From Gilliamella sp. wkB7 (GTDB taxonomy: Bacteria; Pseudomonadota; Gammaproteobacteria; Enterobacterales; Orbaceae), in NCBI RefSeq assembly GCF_001693435.1, contig NZ_CM004509.1:1550001-1614000 (forward strand): a DNA stretch of 64,000 bases, written 5' to 3'. The translations under genes and the position numbers were made by a program. The notes under the pieces are model-generated. The model was not told the DNA's origin and did not search any database. It saw nothing but the letters and a program-made list of their open reading frames with translations. Each line of letters begins with the position of its first letter. Positions within the stretch are counted from its first letter, which is position 1. Positions 1-9,746 of the stretch are shown piece after piece.

Positions 1-288
1 TTCAGCTTGACCTTCTTTTGTCTGTTGATAAATTTCATCAGTATAAAAAAGAAGTCCTTGTCCATAAAAAAATTTTTTTAAGTAAGGAAATTGCTCTTCT
101 ATTGTTTTCAAAGGGTGATCTAATAATTGAGATTCCATATTTTCGGTTGAATAAATAATTTTAAGACCTTTGAAAATATCTATATTTTTTTCTATTAAAT
201 CATTAAAGCTTTTTGATAGGCTATGATTCACTATAGCTTCAAATGCTGAATTTAATTGCATTAATCGCTCTTGTTTGCTTTCTGTCAT
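1..288 (-). CDS. hypothetical protein, 5' part only (cut by window start)
   Basis: An open frame on the minus strand starts with ATG at 288 (MTESKQERLMQLNSAFEAIV...) and stays open for 96 codons to the window edge, so the protein is incomplete. The visible part is polar and predicted mostly helical, with no signal peptide, membrane segment or motif I recognise. It is divergent from the STAND NTPase gene at 466, with about 177 AT-rich bases between them that must hold both promoters. I do not recognise the family. Its place in an accessory segment makes a mobile or defence-related origin possible, but nothing in the residues shows this. Confidence 0.6.
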   Translation of the reverse strand, partial: MTESKQERLMQLNSAFEAIVNHSLSKSFNDLIEKNIDIFKGLKIIYSTENMESQLLDHPLKTIEEQFPYLKKFFYGQGLLFYTDEIYQQTKEGQAE

Positions 289-465
289 AATTGTTGTTTT
301 GCCCTTGATCTTTTAAGCGAGAAGTAAATTATTGCAGGTAGATTGAATTATTAAAAATATTTTTAACTTGAAAATGGTTAATTTAAATATATGGAATATA
401 GTAAAAGAAATATTCTAAACCTATCTAAAATGGTATATTTTTATATTATATCTTTTTAAATAAAA

Positions 466-3400
466 ATGGTCACTGAAATGGCAACTATTAATCAAATTAA
501 GGCAAAATTACTTGAGCTTGAAGGTGGCGCATTTCAACGGCTTGGCGATCATTGGTTGCATAAGAGAGGGTATGAAAATTTAAATGCTATCGGAATGACT
601 CAGATAAGTAATAAAACAAAAACAGGCACTCCTGATACATTGATAATACAAAATAATGGTAAATATATTTTTGTTGAATACACAACACAACAACTAACTT
701 CCAGAAAAAAATTAGAAACAGATATAGATAAATGCCTTAATCCCCAGAAAACAGGAATTCCATTAGAAAATATTTCTGAAATTATTATATGTTATCTAGG
801 AACCTTAACTCCCGAAGATATTTATATATTGAACGAAAAATGTATTAAACAGAATATTATTCTTAGTTTATTTAATATTGATGCAATAGCATTAAGTATT
901 CAAAATAGTTACCCGGTATTGGCAAAAGAGTATCTTTCTTTACCGTTAGATACAGGGCAAATTCTTAGTATTGAGGAGTTCATAAAAAAATATAATTATA
1001 ATAAATTCTCAACTCCTATTATTGATTCACCTCTTTTTTTAGATGAATATTTTCACCAAGGAATAGAAGCTCTTCTTAACCAACAATTTTTACTTATATC
1101 CGGGGAAGCTGGTATAGGTAAAACACAATATAGCCTTAGCTTATTAAAAAAACTGCAAACGAGCTACCCAGACAAAAAAATATACTGTATTTTTAATAAA
1201 GGTGAAAGCTTTCTTGATGAGATAACAGCCTATTTTAGTGAGCCAGGAGACTATCTTATCTTTATTGATGATATAAATCGCCTTAATAGCAATCTGGATT
1301 ATTTACTCCATTATCTTGTCGAAAATGATGATAAACGCACATTTAAAATTATTGCAACAATCAGAAATTATGCTAAAACCTCATTTATTACTAAAATAAA
1401 ACAAATTACGACTTACCAAGAGATAACTTTAGCTAAACTGGATAAAGAACAGCTCTCCACATTGCTAAAAAAAATATTTAACATACATCATTTGGATTAT
1501 TTACAAAGAATTTGGGAAATAACTAAAGGTAACCCTCGTTTAGCTGTAATGGCCGCTAAAATTGCACTCAGAGAACAAAATCTTTCTGCTTTGTATAATA
1601 TAGCATCTCTTTACGACAGCTATTTTAGTCACTATCACCATGTTCAAATAATATTAGACAATAAAAAAACCATACTAACATCTGGGATAATTTCTCTTTT
1701 TAGAGTAATTGATTTTAAAAATGAACAACAAATACAAAGTATTCAACAGATATTTAACATTACTTTAGATGAGTTTCGAGATAATATTTCAATACTGACT
1801 CACAATGAATTGATTGACGTATTCGAAAATGAAATCATTAAAATAGCAGATCAAGTCTTAGCTACTTATTTACTTTATCATGCTATTTTTGTACAAAAGG
1901 TACTACCATTTCCTATTCTATTAGAATATTTTTCTAATCCTCAAAAAATAGGGTTATTAAATGATGCAATCGTTCCTATTATTAACGCCTTTGATCATAA
2001 AAGTATTCTTAATCAAATTCAGCCAGATATAAAATCTTATTACACAAAAATATTATCTAATCAGCACTCACAGGAAGATATTCTACTTTATTTAAACAAA
2101 TTTTGGTTTGCAATTCCTACTCAATGCTTGATGTTTATTAAAGATATTCTTGATAAACAAGAAAAAATTGACATAAATTGGCACACTGTCGACTTTGATT
2201 TTAATACCTCAAATGGTCAGGGAAATCTGATATTTTCATTGTTGAGCAAATTTAGACATTCCAATAAAGATGAATTACAACTTGCTATCAATTTATCATT
2301 AGATTTATTAGCGACATCAGATGATTTTATTAAACCTGCTGTATATGAGTTTACTAATACTCTTTCGTTTAAACACAATGATCATGAGATAGGATATGTT
2401 GTACAGAATATCATATTAGATAGTATATTATCTCGGACACATCAAGGTGATAACTACTTATATACCAAACTATTTTTTATTATTGCAGCCTATTATCTTA
2501 AGGCAGAATTTTCTGAATTTAATGCTGAAGGGAAAATGGTCAATATTATGCGCTTCCGCTTCCCTACAAATCAACCGCTAAAGGAAATAAGAGGAAAAAT
2601 ATTTAAACAATTAACAACATTAGTAAATCATGCAGACTATCAAGTGGAATCCTTCACATTACTAAGTGATTATATTGCTAATATGAAATTTAACGGTGGA
2701 AAAATAGTGCAACTGGATATGCCCTACATGTGGGACTTAATATCTTCATATTTTAACAAAAATAATATTGCCCATTGTTTATTAATAAAAAATTATCAGG
2801 ATCAATTACGTAACATGCACCTACTTTCTACGCAATTGATTGACAATATTCCTGCAATTGTTCAATTGTTGGCCGATTCTCACCAAGAAAGAGCCGAAAG
2901 AAAATTAAGTTATGAAGATTATCAAAAGTATCGTCGTAATAAAATTCAAAAATATACTGGTACAATAACAATAAATGAGCTCAATTATTTTCTACAGCAA
3001 TGCGAACACCTTAGTGTTGTCTCGAAACAGCATAAACAATATCAATTAAGGGAGATCATATCATCATGCTTATCAAATATGATAACAAGTTATCCTCACC
3101 ATTATCCGAGAATCATTTATACTTATCTTCAATATGATGAATTATTTTCTATCAATCCTTATTATATTATCACCACATTGTTTAAAATATGTGGTGTTAT
3201 AGAAACTAAAGATTTTATTGATACTCTTGAACATAAGAATAAAGAAGCTTGGCTTACCACTTATTTTGAACATTATCCTGCAGAAAATATTAATGAAAAA
3301 GTAGCTGCACAATTACTAGACCATATCGGTCAATTAACACAAATAACTGCAGTTCCCAATGATCTCAATCTGTTAGATAAATATCAACCATTTCATACAG

Positions 3401-4221
3401 ACTTGTATTTAATTATAACTAAATATTTATATGCTAAATCAAGACAAGATATGCGTTTCTTAGAACCCGTTGCTCGTTTATTTGATCAAAATAAGATTTA
3501 TAACCAATTATTAGTGTATTATAAAAATGACTCAGAGATTATTTATCAATGTTATCTTGCAATACTTAATTATAATTCCTATTTTGATGATGATGGGCAA
3601 CTATTAAAAAACTTATTAGAAAATAATCCCGCATTTTTTTATACAGTTCTTGATTCCATTTTACAAAAATCGACCCGATTATCATATGATACTAAAATAC
3701 CATGTTTGAAGTTCCTTTGGGATAAAGATAACTATATTCAGGATATTGAACAATATGCTTTATATATTTACCAAAAAGATCAATCCTATTTTGGTGGAAT
3801 ATTTCACAAATTATTTATTCATGATGAAAAAACTGATAATCTTGCAAAAAAACAACACAATTTTATAACACAAACGATCATAAATAACATTGATAATGAC
3901 GAATATATCTTATTTATTATAGGAGTACTTGATTACTTATCTGAAGATGAAAAATTAAATATTTTATTGGTATTATTAGAATATAATCAAAATATTAACT
4001 TATTTAAAAGAATACAGTTTAGTCCGCTATCTAGAAGTTGGTCAGGTAGTTTAGTACCGTATTTAGAAAAGGAAAAGCAATTCTTACTTAAAATATTACC
4101 TTATTTAAATAAAATAACGTTGCTTAATCACAAAGCCTATATTGAAGAATTAATTTCTCACAAAGAACAAGAAATTGAACGAGAGAAAAAAAGAGATTTT
4201 GTTGATATGGTTTATTATTAA
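466..4221 (+). CDS. STAND-type NTPase with N-terminal nuclease-like domain (candidate anti-phage protein)
   Basis: A 1251-residue single protein. Residues about 15-110 look like a PD-(D/E)xK nuclease fold: an early helix with GGAFQRL, then GTPD (D57) and a strand ending in E71-Y-T73, so the usual ExK lysine is replaced by T. Residues 213-220 (GEAGIGKT) are a Walker A motif, 263-269 (YLIFIDD) a Walker B, ATIRN near 298-302 a sensor-like arginine, and GNPRL at 356-360 matches the GxP motif of STAND ATPases. The remaining ~850 residues are Leu/Ile/Tyr-rich and helical, as expected for a repeat-type sensor. This architecture (effector-NTPase-sensor) is that of Avs/nSTAND defence proteins, where target sensing triggers the effector; the function here is inferred. 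ATG at 466 and ATG at 478 are both possible starts, neither with a clear Shine-Dalgarno; the similarity I recognise begins at MATINQ (478). A related broken gene follows 29 bases downstream. Confidence 0.7.
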   Translation: MVTEMATINQIKAKLLELEGGAFQRLGDHWLHKRGYENLNAIGMTQISNKTKTGTPDTLIIQNNGKYIFVEYTTQQLTSRKKLETDIDKCLNPQKTGIPLENISEIIICYLGTLTPEDIYILNEKCIKQNIILSLFNIDAIALSIQNSYPVLAKEYLSLPLDTGQILSIEEFIKKYNYNKFSTPIIDSPLFLDEYFHQGIEALLNQQFLLISGEAGIGKTQYSLSLLKKLQTSYPDKKIYCIFNKGESFLDEITAYFSEPGDYLIFIDDINRLNSNLDYLLHYLVENDDKRTFKIIATIRNYAKTSFITKIKQITTYQEITLAKLDKEQLSTLLKKIFNIHHLDYLQRIWEITKGNPRLAVMAAKIALREQNLSALYNIASLYDSYFSHYHHVQIILDNKKTILTSGIISLFRVIDFKNEQQIQSIQQIFNITLDEFRDNISILTHNELIDVFENEIIKIADQVLATYLLYHAIFVQKVLPFPILLEYFSNPQKIGLLNDAIVPIINAFDHKSILNQIQPDIKSYYTKILSNQHSQEDILLYLNKFWFAIPTQCLMFIKDILDKQEKIDINWHTVDFDFNTSNGQGNLIFSLLSKFRHSNKDELQLAINLSLDLLATSDDFIKPAVYEFTNTLSFKHNDHEIGYVVQNIILDSILSRTHQGDNYLYTKLFFIIAAYYLKAEFSEFNAEGKMVNIMRFRFPTNQPLKEIRGKIFKQLTTLVNHADYQVESFTLLSDYIANMKFNGGKIVQLDMPYMWDLISSYFNKNNIAHCLLIKNYQDQLRNMHLLSTQLIDNIPAIVQLLADSHQERAERKLSYEDYQKYRRNKIQKYTGTITINELNYFLQQCEHLSVVSKQHKQYQLREIISSCLSNMITSYPHHYPRIIYTYLQYDELFSINPYYIITTLFKICGVIETKDFIDTLEHKNKEAWLTTYFEHYPAENINEKVAAQLLDHIGQLTQITAVPNDLNLLDKYQPFHTDLYLIITKYLYAKSRQDMRFLEPVARLFDQNKIYNQLLVYYKNDSEIIYQCYLAILNYNSYFDDDGQLLKNLLENNPAFFYTVLDSILQKSTRLSYDTKIPCLKFLWDKDNYIQDIEQYALYIYQKDQSYFGGIFHKLFIHDEKTDNLAKKQHNFITQTIINNIDNDEYILFIIGVLDYLSEDEKLNILLVLLEYNQNINLFKRIQFSPLSRSWSGSLVPYLEKEKQFLLKILPYLNKITLLNHKAYIEELISHKEQEIEREKKRDFVDMVYY

Positions 4222-4250
4222 TTACTTAACTTTTATATTATAAAATAAAA

Positions 4251-4832
4251 ATGTATTCTAAAACACAATCTTCAGAAGTTAACTACGAATTACATACATT
4301 AGGCTAGAAATCTTTTCAGCATTTATGTATTACAATTTTCTCTGAAATTATTAAATACCCTAATTTTTAGTTCCTATGATAGCGAAAGAAATGGTGCATT
4401 TAAAGTTGAGCGGAAAGTTGTCCAAAATGAAACAATGTCAGGTAGTTTAACTATTTAATGCAAATTTAGTTCAGAACCCCATAAGCAACTAAAACTATCA
4501 GATTTAAAAGATGAAATAGCTAAAGCAGAAAATTTAGTAAAAAAAGATTATGTGATAACTATATTATCAGCACCAATATGAGTTTGGCTGGAATAAATTG
4601 TGAGCCAATAGAGGCAAAATTTAGAGCTATACAGGGAATAAAACAATGCTACATTTATGGAAAAGAGACCTTATCAAGTTTAATAAGAGATAATCATAGA
4701 TTACGAATGTTAATTCCAAGAGTCTATGGGCTTGGCAACTTGGAACAAATTCTGGATGAAAGAGCTTAAAGCCAAGCAAAAGCAATACTCTCATCAATAG
4801 GTGATGACTTACAAAAATTTGTTATTACCTAG
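4251..4832 (+). pseudogene. remnant of a second STAND NTPase with Mrr-like nuclease N-terminus
   Basis: Reading across frames reconstructs the N-terminus of a nuclease-STAND protein. ATG at 4251 gives MYSKTQSSEVNYELHTLG then TAG where the family has Trp. After a frameshift the text continues ...SERNGAFKVERKVV...GSLTI, then TAA (4456-4458) where the family has Gln of the QCK catalytic motif (next codons read CKFSS). A second frameshift near 4548 leads into CDNYIISTNMSLAG, and from 4578 an open stretch with IPRVYGLGNLEQILDERA ends in TAA (4767-4769) in place of Tyr, then SQAKAILSSIGDDLQKFVIT and TAG at 4830. I recognise this as the region just before the Walker A of nSTAND3-type proteins with an Mrr-like domain. 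The NTPase and sensor parts are gone. With at least three stops and two shifts it is dead. Its start lies 29 bases after the intact STAND gene, so the two were probably co-transcribed. Confidence 0.7.
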
Positions 4833-4841
4833 TCATATAAA

Positions 4842-4997
4842 GTTTGTATCCGATTTTGCACTTGATATGGGATAATCTCAGTTGACATCTGTTGACAAAG
4901 AAAATTCTTTGAAAGGTAGTTTGGAAAAGGCTTTAGACATAAAAAAACCAGCTTTAAGCTGGTGTCTTTTTTGGAATTGGTGCCCGGACGCGAAATC
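4842..4997. repeat. left copy of tRNA-Phe-associated direct repeat (att-like)
   Basis: This stretch aligns without gaps to 14101-14256, at a constant offset of 9259, with about 9 to 10 mismatches by hand count. It contains the same terminator hairpin (4947-4963, ACCAGCTT-T-AAGCTGGT) and, at 4978-4997, the CCA end and last bases of tRNA-Phe on the minus strand (tggtgcccggacgcg). The similarity stops just inside the T arm, so it is not a tRNA gene. This is the layout left by site-specific integration at a tRNA 3' end, or by stacking of several islands at one site. A TTTGTATCC nonamer starts at 4843 and another lies at 5052. Confidence 0.8.
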
Positions 4998-5283
4998 AAA
5001 ATAAAACTATAATTTATTGATATTAAATAACTTTAATTCAAATAAAAACTATTTGTATCCACTTTTATATCCATAAGTCAACTTGCTTGAATTTAAATAT
5101 TTTTAACGGCTAAATATACAAATGAATCACCATCTTTTCAAAGTGTTATTATATAAATAAAAGTATTAAATCAATTAATGTCTAAAATAATATAATAAGT
5201 AAAAAAACTCTAATTTTGAAATGATTTAATATTTCTATCCTGCTCTAACGAGCTAGGATAAAAATATTAATTATATTAGATAG

Positions 5284-5936
5284 TTAGAAGAAATATTTAA
5301 ATCTTACGCGCGCACCATAACGATTATCAGAGCCACCGCCTTGATTCTCATCACGAGATAAATGTGACCAGTAAGAACCTAGATAGATATTAAAGTTATC
5401 CATATCCATTACATTGGAAATTAAATATGATGCATTAACAGTATGAATCTTATATTTACCTTTACCTAAACTATCTGCACTGTCTAAATTATCGGTTGAA
5501 GTCGTTGGTTTGTATTGTTTAATATCATTCGCTGCAAAAATATAACCTAAACCAATTCGTTGCCATACTGCATTAACGCCTGCTGAAAAATCTTTTTCTT
5601 GATTAGCATCAAGGTAAGCTGTGCTCACGTTAACCACTAGATTATCTGGTGATTGATTCCAATTGCCCGCGGTATTAAAACACATTGTTGCTCCATAGTC
5701 CCATCTAAACCGATGAGTACGCGACCATTAATGTCCCAACGTTTATCACGATTAGCATTACTATCTGCCGTTGTTTTTAATGAAGTTAAACTATGTTTTT
5801 TACTTGCTGCATCGATATTGAATTCGACATCACCATATAATTTCAAATCACCTTGGCTAGTTTGCTACTCAATTTGTGCAAACGTAGGAAAACTGGATAA
5901 ACAGCATAAAGCGACAAAAAGTTTAGAATATTCCAT
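5284..5936 (-). pseudogene. broken outer-membrane porin-like gene
   Basis: The minus strand starts at ATG 5936 with a signal-peptide-like sequence (MEYSKLFVALCCLSSFPT), then loses frame: a missing T in the ACGTTGCACAA region shifts the expected TFAQIE, and an in-frame TAG follows at about 5866-5868. The mature part (LKLYGDVEFNIDAASKK, 5846 downwards) loses frame again near 5690 (GLDG then, in another frame, DYGATMCFNTAGNWNQ), and the rest runs to a terminal beta-strand ending RVRFKYFF at 5284. The C-terminal phenylalanine and alternating strands fit a small monomeric porin (OmpG/KdgM-like); the exact family is uncertain. It lies at the left end of the mannosidase island and may once have let the glycoside through the outer membrane. 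At least three lesions make a functional product unlikely. Confidence 0.65.
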
Positions 5937-6040
5937 TACTCGATCTCCGATTAAAGTATTATGTAATCACATAAATAAACTACAATTTTTTCAAATTACG
6001 ATTAAATATAATGTGTGTACATTTAAAAAATAATGTTGAT

Positions 6041-6901
6041 TTAAGAAAGTAATTTTTTGGCCAGTAAAAAATTACCAATTGTTGCACTACCATTATTTTC
6101 TATAGATGGTGTTTTTATATATTCATCCAAATTTTCAATTGTAATATAATTATTCATGAGCAGTTTAAAGTGTGCTTTAACTCTACCTAACATATGATCT
6201 TGATACATTACCCCGCCACCAAGAATAATCATTTTAGGTCGTATTATTAATGTTGCATTGAAAATTGCTTGAGCTATATAAAAGGCTTGCACATCCCATA
6301 CATATGAATCACTCGTTATATTTTCACCCTTAATACCTGTTCTAGCTTCAATACTTGGTCCTGATGCCAATCCCTCTAAGCAATCATGGTGAAATGGGCA
6401 AACTCCATTAAAGTCCTGATCTAACATATGTTTTTTTACCATTTGATGTCCCATTTCTAGGTGCCCTACGCCACCTATAAATTGGCCATTTTGAATAACA
6501 CTACCCCCAACTCCCGTCCCTATTGTGTAATAAATCAAATTATCACATGAATTTAAATACATTTCTCCGTAAGCACTTGAATTAACATCTGTTGTAAAAA
6601 ATACAGGAATATCTAATTCTTTTTGAATAGGAGAAACTAAATCAACATTAGACCATCCTTGTTTAGGTGTGTTTAAAATATATCCGTATTTATCACTATT
6701 CTTATTATTATCAATAGGACCGAAACTGCCGATTGCAATTGATGAAACTCTATTCACACTGAAAAAGTGATTAACTTGTTTAATTGTTTGTTCATATGTT
6801 GTGGTTGGGATAACTTCACTCGTAATTATCTCATTTTTCTCATTTCCTACTGCGCAGAGGAATTTCGTTCCACCAGCCTCAATACTACCAAATAAATTCA
6901 T
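6041..6901 (-). CDS. ROK-family sugar kinase (fructokinase/mannokinase-like)
   Basis: A 286-residue ROK kinase. The N-terminus carries the phosphate-binding pattern GSIEAGGTK, the middle has TIGTGVGGS, and a zinc site follows with GHLEMGHQ, CPFHHDC and LEGLASGPS. That zinc cluster is typical of the fructokinase-type ROK branch (ScrK/GmuE), which phosphorylates fructose and often mannose at the 6-hydroxyl with ATP. It is last in the minus-strand run after the PTS and the GH38 mannosidase, so the inferred role is phosphorylating free mannose or another released hexose for glycolysis. The 127-base gap to the mannosidase contains no obvious hairpin that would separate it from the operon. Length is normal for the family (about 290). 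Confidence 0.8.
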   Translation of the reverse strand: MNLFGSIEAGGTKFLCAVGNEKNEIITSEVIPTTTYEQTIKQVNHFFSVNRVSSIAIGSFGPIDNNKNSDKYGYILNTPKQGWSNVDLVSPIQKELDIPVFFTTDVNSSAYGEMYLNSCDNLIYYTIGTGVGGSVIQNGQFIGGVGHLEMGHQMVKKHMLDQDFNGVCPFHHDCLEGLASGPSIEARTGIKGENITSDSYVWDVQAFYIAQAIFNATLIIRPKMIILGGGVMYQDHMLGRVKAHFKLLMNNYITIENLDEYIKTPSIENNGSATIGNFLLAKKLLS

Positions 6902-7028
6902 TTTTGAACCTCTTCAAAATAAATTCAATATCATAAATAAACTTATTATGATTCATATTATTTTAGATAATATATCTATAAATAATTTAGCCAACATCAT
7001 CCATATTGGCTAAATTTTATTCGCTTTA

Positions 7029-9722
7029 TTAATTAGTTAATTCATTTTCAAATTCGATATAAATCGTAACAAACTTAGCGTGTTCAATACCTTTAATATC
7101 GATACTATTATTAAATATATCTATATTATCTAAGCAATGTTCTTGAAGATTAACTTTTTCAGCTAGTTTAATTTTATGCTTAAACTTAATTGTTGAATGA
7201 CTAATCTGTTTATACTTACCATTATAAAATCTTAAAATATAACCCGGTCTCTCTTCAGCTTTCTTTATAACACTTAAAATTAAATCTCCGCTGGTTTCCA
7301 TCATACTAAAAGTGACAGGAAGTGTTTTATCTACATCTGATAATGTAAATATTAATCTTGAGTTTAAAAAATCTGCTATTTGGTAAACTTGAACTGGTGA
7401 TAATATTTGTTTTGCTAACTCCGCAACATTTGAAGAGTTAAATGATTCAGGATAATAAAAAACCGAAAACGAATATGTCATATATTTATGACACTGAGCA
7501 TCAGGAGTTTTAATAGTTGTTTCACCAGAAGCTCGTCCTGGTCTGTACATTAAATTCTCTTTTCCCATAAAACCATATGTTCTAAATATAGTTAATCGTA
7601 TAATACTGTAATCATCACCAATGATTTCATATTCTCGAACCCCTTTTGGTACGACTGCAACACCTTTATTTTCATCAGATAAAGTTACAAAAGTTTGGCA
7701 AGTTTCGATTGCTATAGGTTGCTCACTCCAAGAGTTTTTATTTTGCTCCCATAAGCTCATTTCTTTTTCAAATAGAACCGGTCTTTTTATTACACCAAAT
7801 TGATGATCTGCCGTTGAAAATTTAGATGCAATACTTGTATCAAAAGATACACATACTCGATGGCTGTCAACTAATGTATTATCTACTTGTAATGAAAAAT
7901 CAATTACAGGAGAATCTTTTTTAATGGTTAAATTTAATGTGATTGGTAATAAAGTTGTACATTTTCTTTGTGATCTTTCTTGTAGATTTTTAGGTACTAA
8001 CATTTCAAAATCTATACAAACCATACTAACGATATCTGATTCTTTTATCGTTATCGTAGGTGAAAAATCTGTAGAATAAACAACTAAATCGTTAACCGGA
8101 GGTGAATAATTAAAGGAATCCCCATCATCACCATTATCTTCTATAATAGCTTGATTTTTATAGGTTAAATTTGATTTTTTATCTAAAATGTCTAAAGAAC
8201 CATTCTTATTAACAGTAATTGTATAGTAAGTATTTTCAATTACATTAGTAGATTTTTGTTTGATTTTTTTATGTGTACTGCCATTCAAATCAAGCGTTAG
8301 TTGGTTATAACCTAAGCCAGGTAGATTAGATGATTCTAACGCAATTTTTGCTTTATATACTTTCTTTGGAATATATATTTTTTTACTTGGGTTAAGAATA
8401 TTTCCTTGATTAAGAACATATTGTGTCTGATCTACTAATTCTAAAATTGTATAGGGAATCTCCATACCTTGCTGATCTAATATTCTAAAATCTTCTTGTG
8501 GTAAATAAACATCTGCTTCAATAATTCCACTTCTAGATTTATTAAAAGTATTAAATACAGTTAGAGTGATTTCTTTACCAGAAAAATTATCAATTCTCAT
8601 CGATATATTTCTCATTGTAAGCTCTATCAAGTTCTCCGAAATATCCCTAATTTGTTTGTAGCGCATATAGATATCTTCATTAGCAGAATCAGATACACAC
8701 GAACCTATCGAATCATGCGCAGCATTTTCAAACATCAATTTCCATATTTCACGAACTGTTTCTACTGGATATTCGAAACCTAATGACATAGAAATACTTA
8801 AAATAGGTTCCATTATATTAACAAGATAGTTTTGAGTTTGTGTATTTAACTGTTTTAAATCTGATCTCGAAGAAAAAATAGTTTTATGAATTCTCATTAA
8901 TTTTCCATTAATTAACTCACCACTAATTTCTTCTAAGTCCGGGTTTTCATTTTTTATAGCATTTATATAGTTTTCTATAGTAGATATTTCTAATTCAAAC
9001 TCATCTTTATATAATTCATTCATTCTACCTATTAATTCTAATAGATTTTCTCTTGGTGGGGCTTGATCAAATCCATTAGGGAAAAAAACATGATTAGTTG
9101 AACTTCTTGCCCATGTTTTTCTAAAAGGATCTTGTTTCAAATAAGTTGCTAGTTCTTGCGAATCCTCAGGAATAGCTCCGCCAATGTAATAACCACTAGG
9201 AATTTGGAATACATTTACAATTGAACCATCTTCTCCTTTCCATCTATACTCTGTTTTTTTGACTTCATCATCACTAACTCCGCGCCAAAACATTGTATCT
9301 TTAATGCCGAATTCTAAGTAAATTTGAGGCATGCTTGACGATTGACCAAATGAATCTGGAACATAACCAACTGGCATATATCCACCAAATTCACTACAAA
9401 TTCTTATACCATATTGCATATTTCTGATAATACTTTCACCAGATATCACTAACTGATCTGTTTGAGTATACCAAGGACCTATAATTAACTTACCTTTTTT
9501 TACTAGTGATTCTATTCTATGTTTATCTTGCGGTCTCCATTTGAGATAATCATCTAAAAGAGATGCTTGACCATCTAATAAAAATGAATCATATCCATTT
9601 TCATCTTCTAATAATTCAATGACTCTTTTAAAATCATGCATCAAATATACTTTAGAGCGACTAGTTGTGAAATACCACTCTCTATCCCAATGAGTATGCG
9701 GAACTACATGTACTTTTTTCAT
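7029..9722 (-). CDS. mngB: GH38 alpha-mannosidase (mannosylglycerate hydrolase MngB-like)
   Basis: An 897-residue cytoplasmic glycoside hydrolase of family 38, with no signal peptide. The zinc motif HTHWDREW is at residues 9-16 and the nucleophile region VPDSFGQ at 121-127 (D123). MWxxAHDSIGSC-like residues appear later (FENAAHDSIGSC), another GH38 metal-binding segment, and a long beta-rich C-terminus completes the family. In E. coli, MngB cleaves 6-phospho-mannosyl-glycerate, made by the PTS MngA, to mannose-6-phosphate and glycerate. Here a fructose-type PTS sits directly upstream in the same direction (25-base gap), so a phospho-mannoside substrate is likely; the aglycone cannot be read from sequence. 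E. coli MngB is about 877 residues, so length agrees. The gene is inside the tRNA-Phe island. Confidence 0.85.
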   Translation of the reverse strand: MKKVHVVPHTHWDREWYFTTSRSKVYLMHDFKRVIELLEDENGYDSFLLDGQASLLDDYLKWRPQDKHRIESLVKKGKLIIGPWYTQTDQLVISGESIIRNMQYGIRICSEFGGYMPVGYVPDSFGQSSSMPQIYLEFGIKDTMFWRGVSDDEVKKTEYRWKGEDGSIVNVFQIPSGYYIGGAIPEDSQELATYLKQDPFRKTWARSSTNHVFFPNGFDQAPPRENLLELIGRMNELYKDEFELEISTIENYINAIKNENPDLEEISGELINGKLMRIHKTIFSSRSDLKQLNTQTQNYLVNIMEPILSISMSLGFEYPVETVREIWKLMFENAAHDSIGSCVSDSANEDIYMRYKQIRDISENLIELTMRNISMRIDNFSGKEITLTVFNTFNKSRSGIIEADVYLPQEDFRILDQQGMEIPYTILELVDQTQYVLNQGNILNPSKKIYIPKKVYKAKIALESSNLPGLGYNQLTLDLNGSTHKKIKQKSTNVIENTYYTITVNKNGSLDILDKKSNLTYKNQAIIEDNGDDGDSFNYSPPVNDLVVYSTDFSPTITIKESDIVSMVCIDFEMLVPKNLQERSQRKCTTLLPITLNLTIKKDSPVIDFSLQVDNTLVDSHRVCVSFDTSIASKFSTADHQFGVIKRPVLFEKEMSLWEQNKNSWSEQPIAIETCQTFVTLSDENKGVAVVPKGVREYEIIGDDYSIIRLTIFRTYGFMGKENLMYRPGRASGETTIKTPDAQCHKYMTYSFSVFYYPESFNSSNVAELAKQILSPVQVYQIADFLNSRLIFTLSDVDKTLPVTFSMMETSGDLILSVIKKAEERPGYILRFYNGKYKQISHSTIKFKHKIKLAEKVNLQEHCLDNIDIFNNSIDIKGIEHAKFVTIYIEFENELTN

Positions 9723-9746
9723 TATCTTGGCCTATTTAAATTAAAT

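Noticed and set aside
4578..4769. A 63-codon open frame that could be read as a small gene.
   Set aside because: It continues on both sides, in other frames or past a stop, into recognisable STAND-family sequence, so it is a pseudogene piece.
4978..4997. A second tRNA-Phe gene.
   Set aside because: Only the 3' end is present and similarity ends inside the T arm, so no cloverleaf is possible.
5653..6033. A 126-codon frame on the plus strand.
   Set aside because: It is antisense to the broken porin and has no family features.
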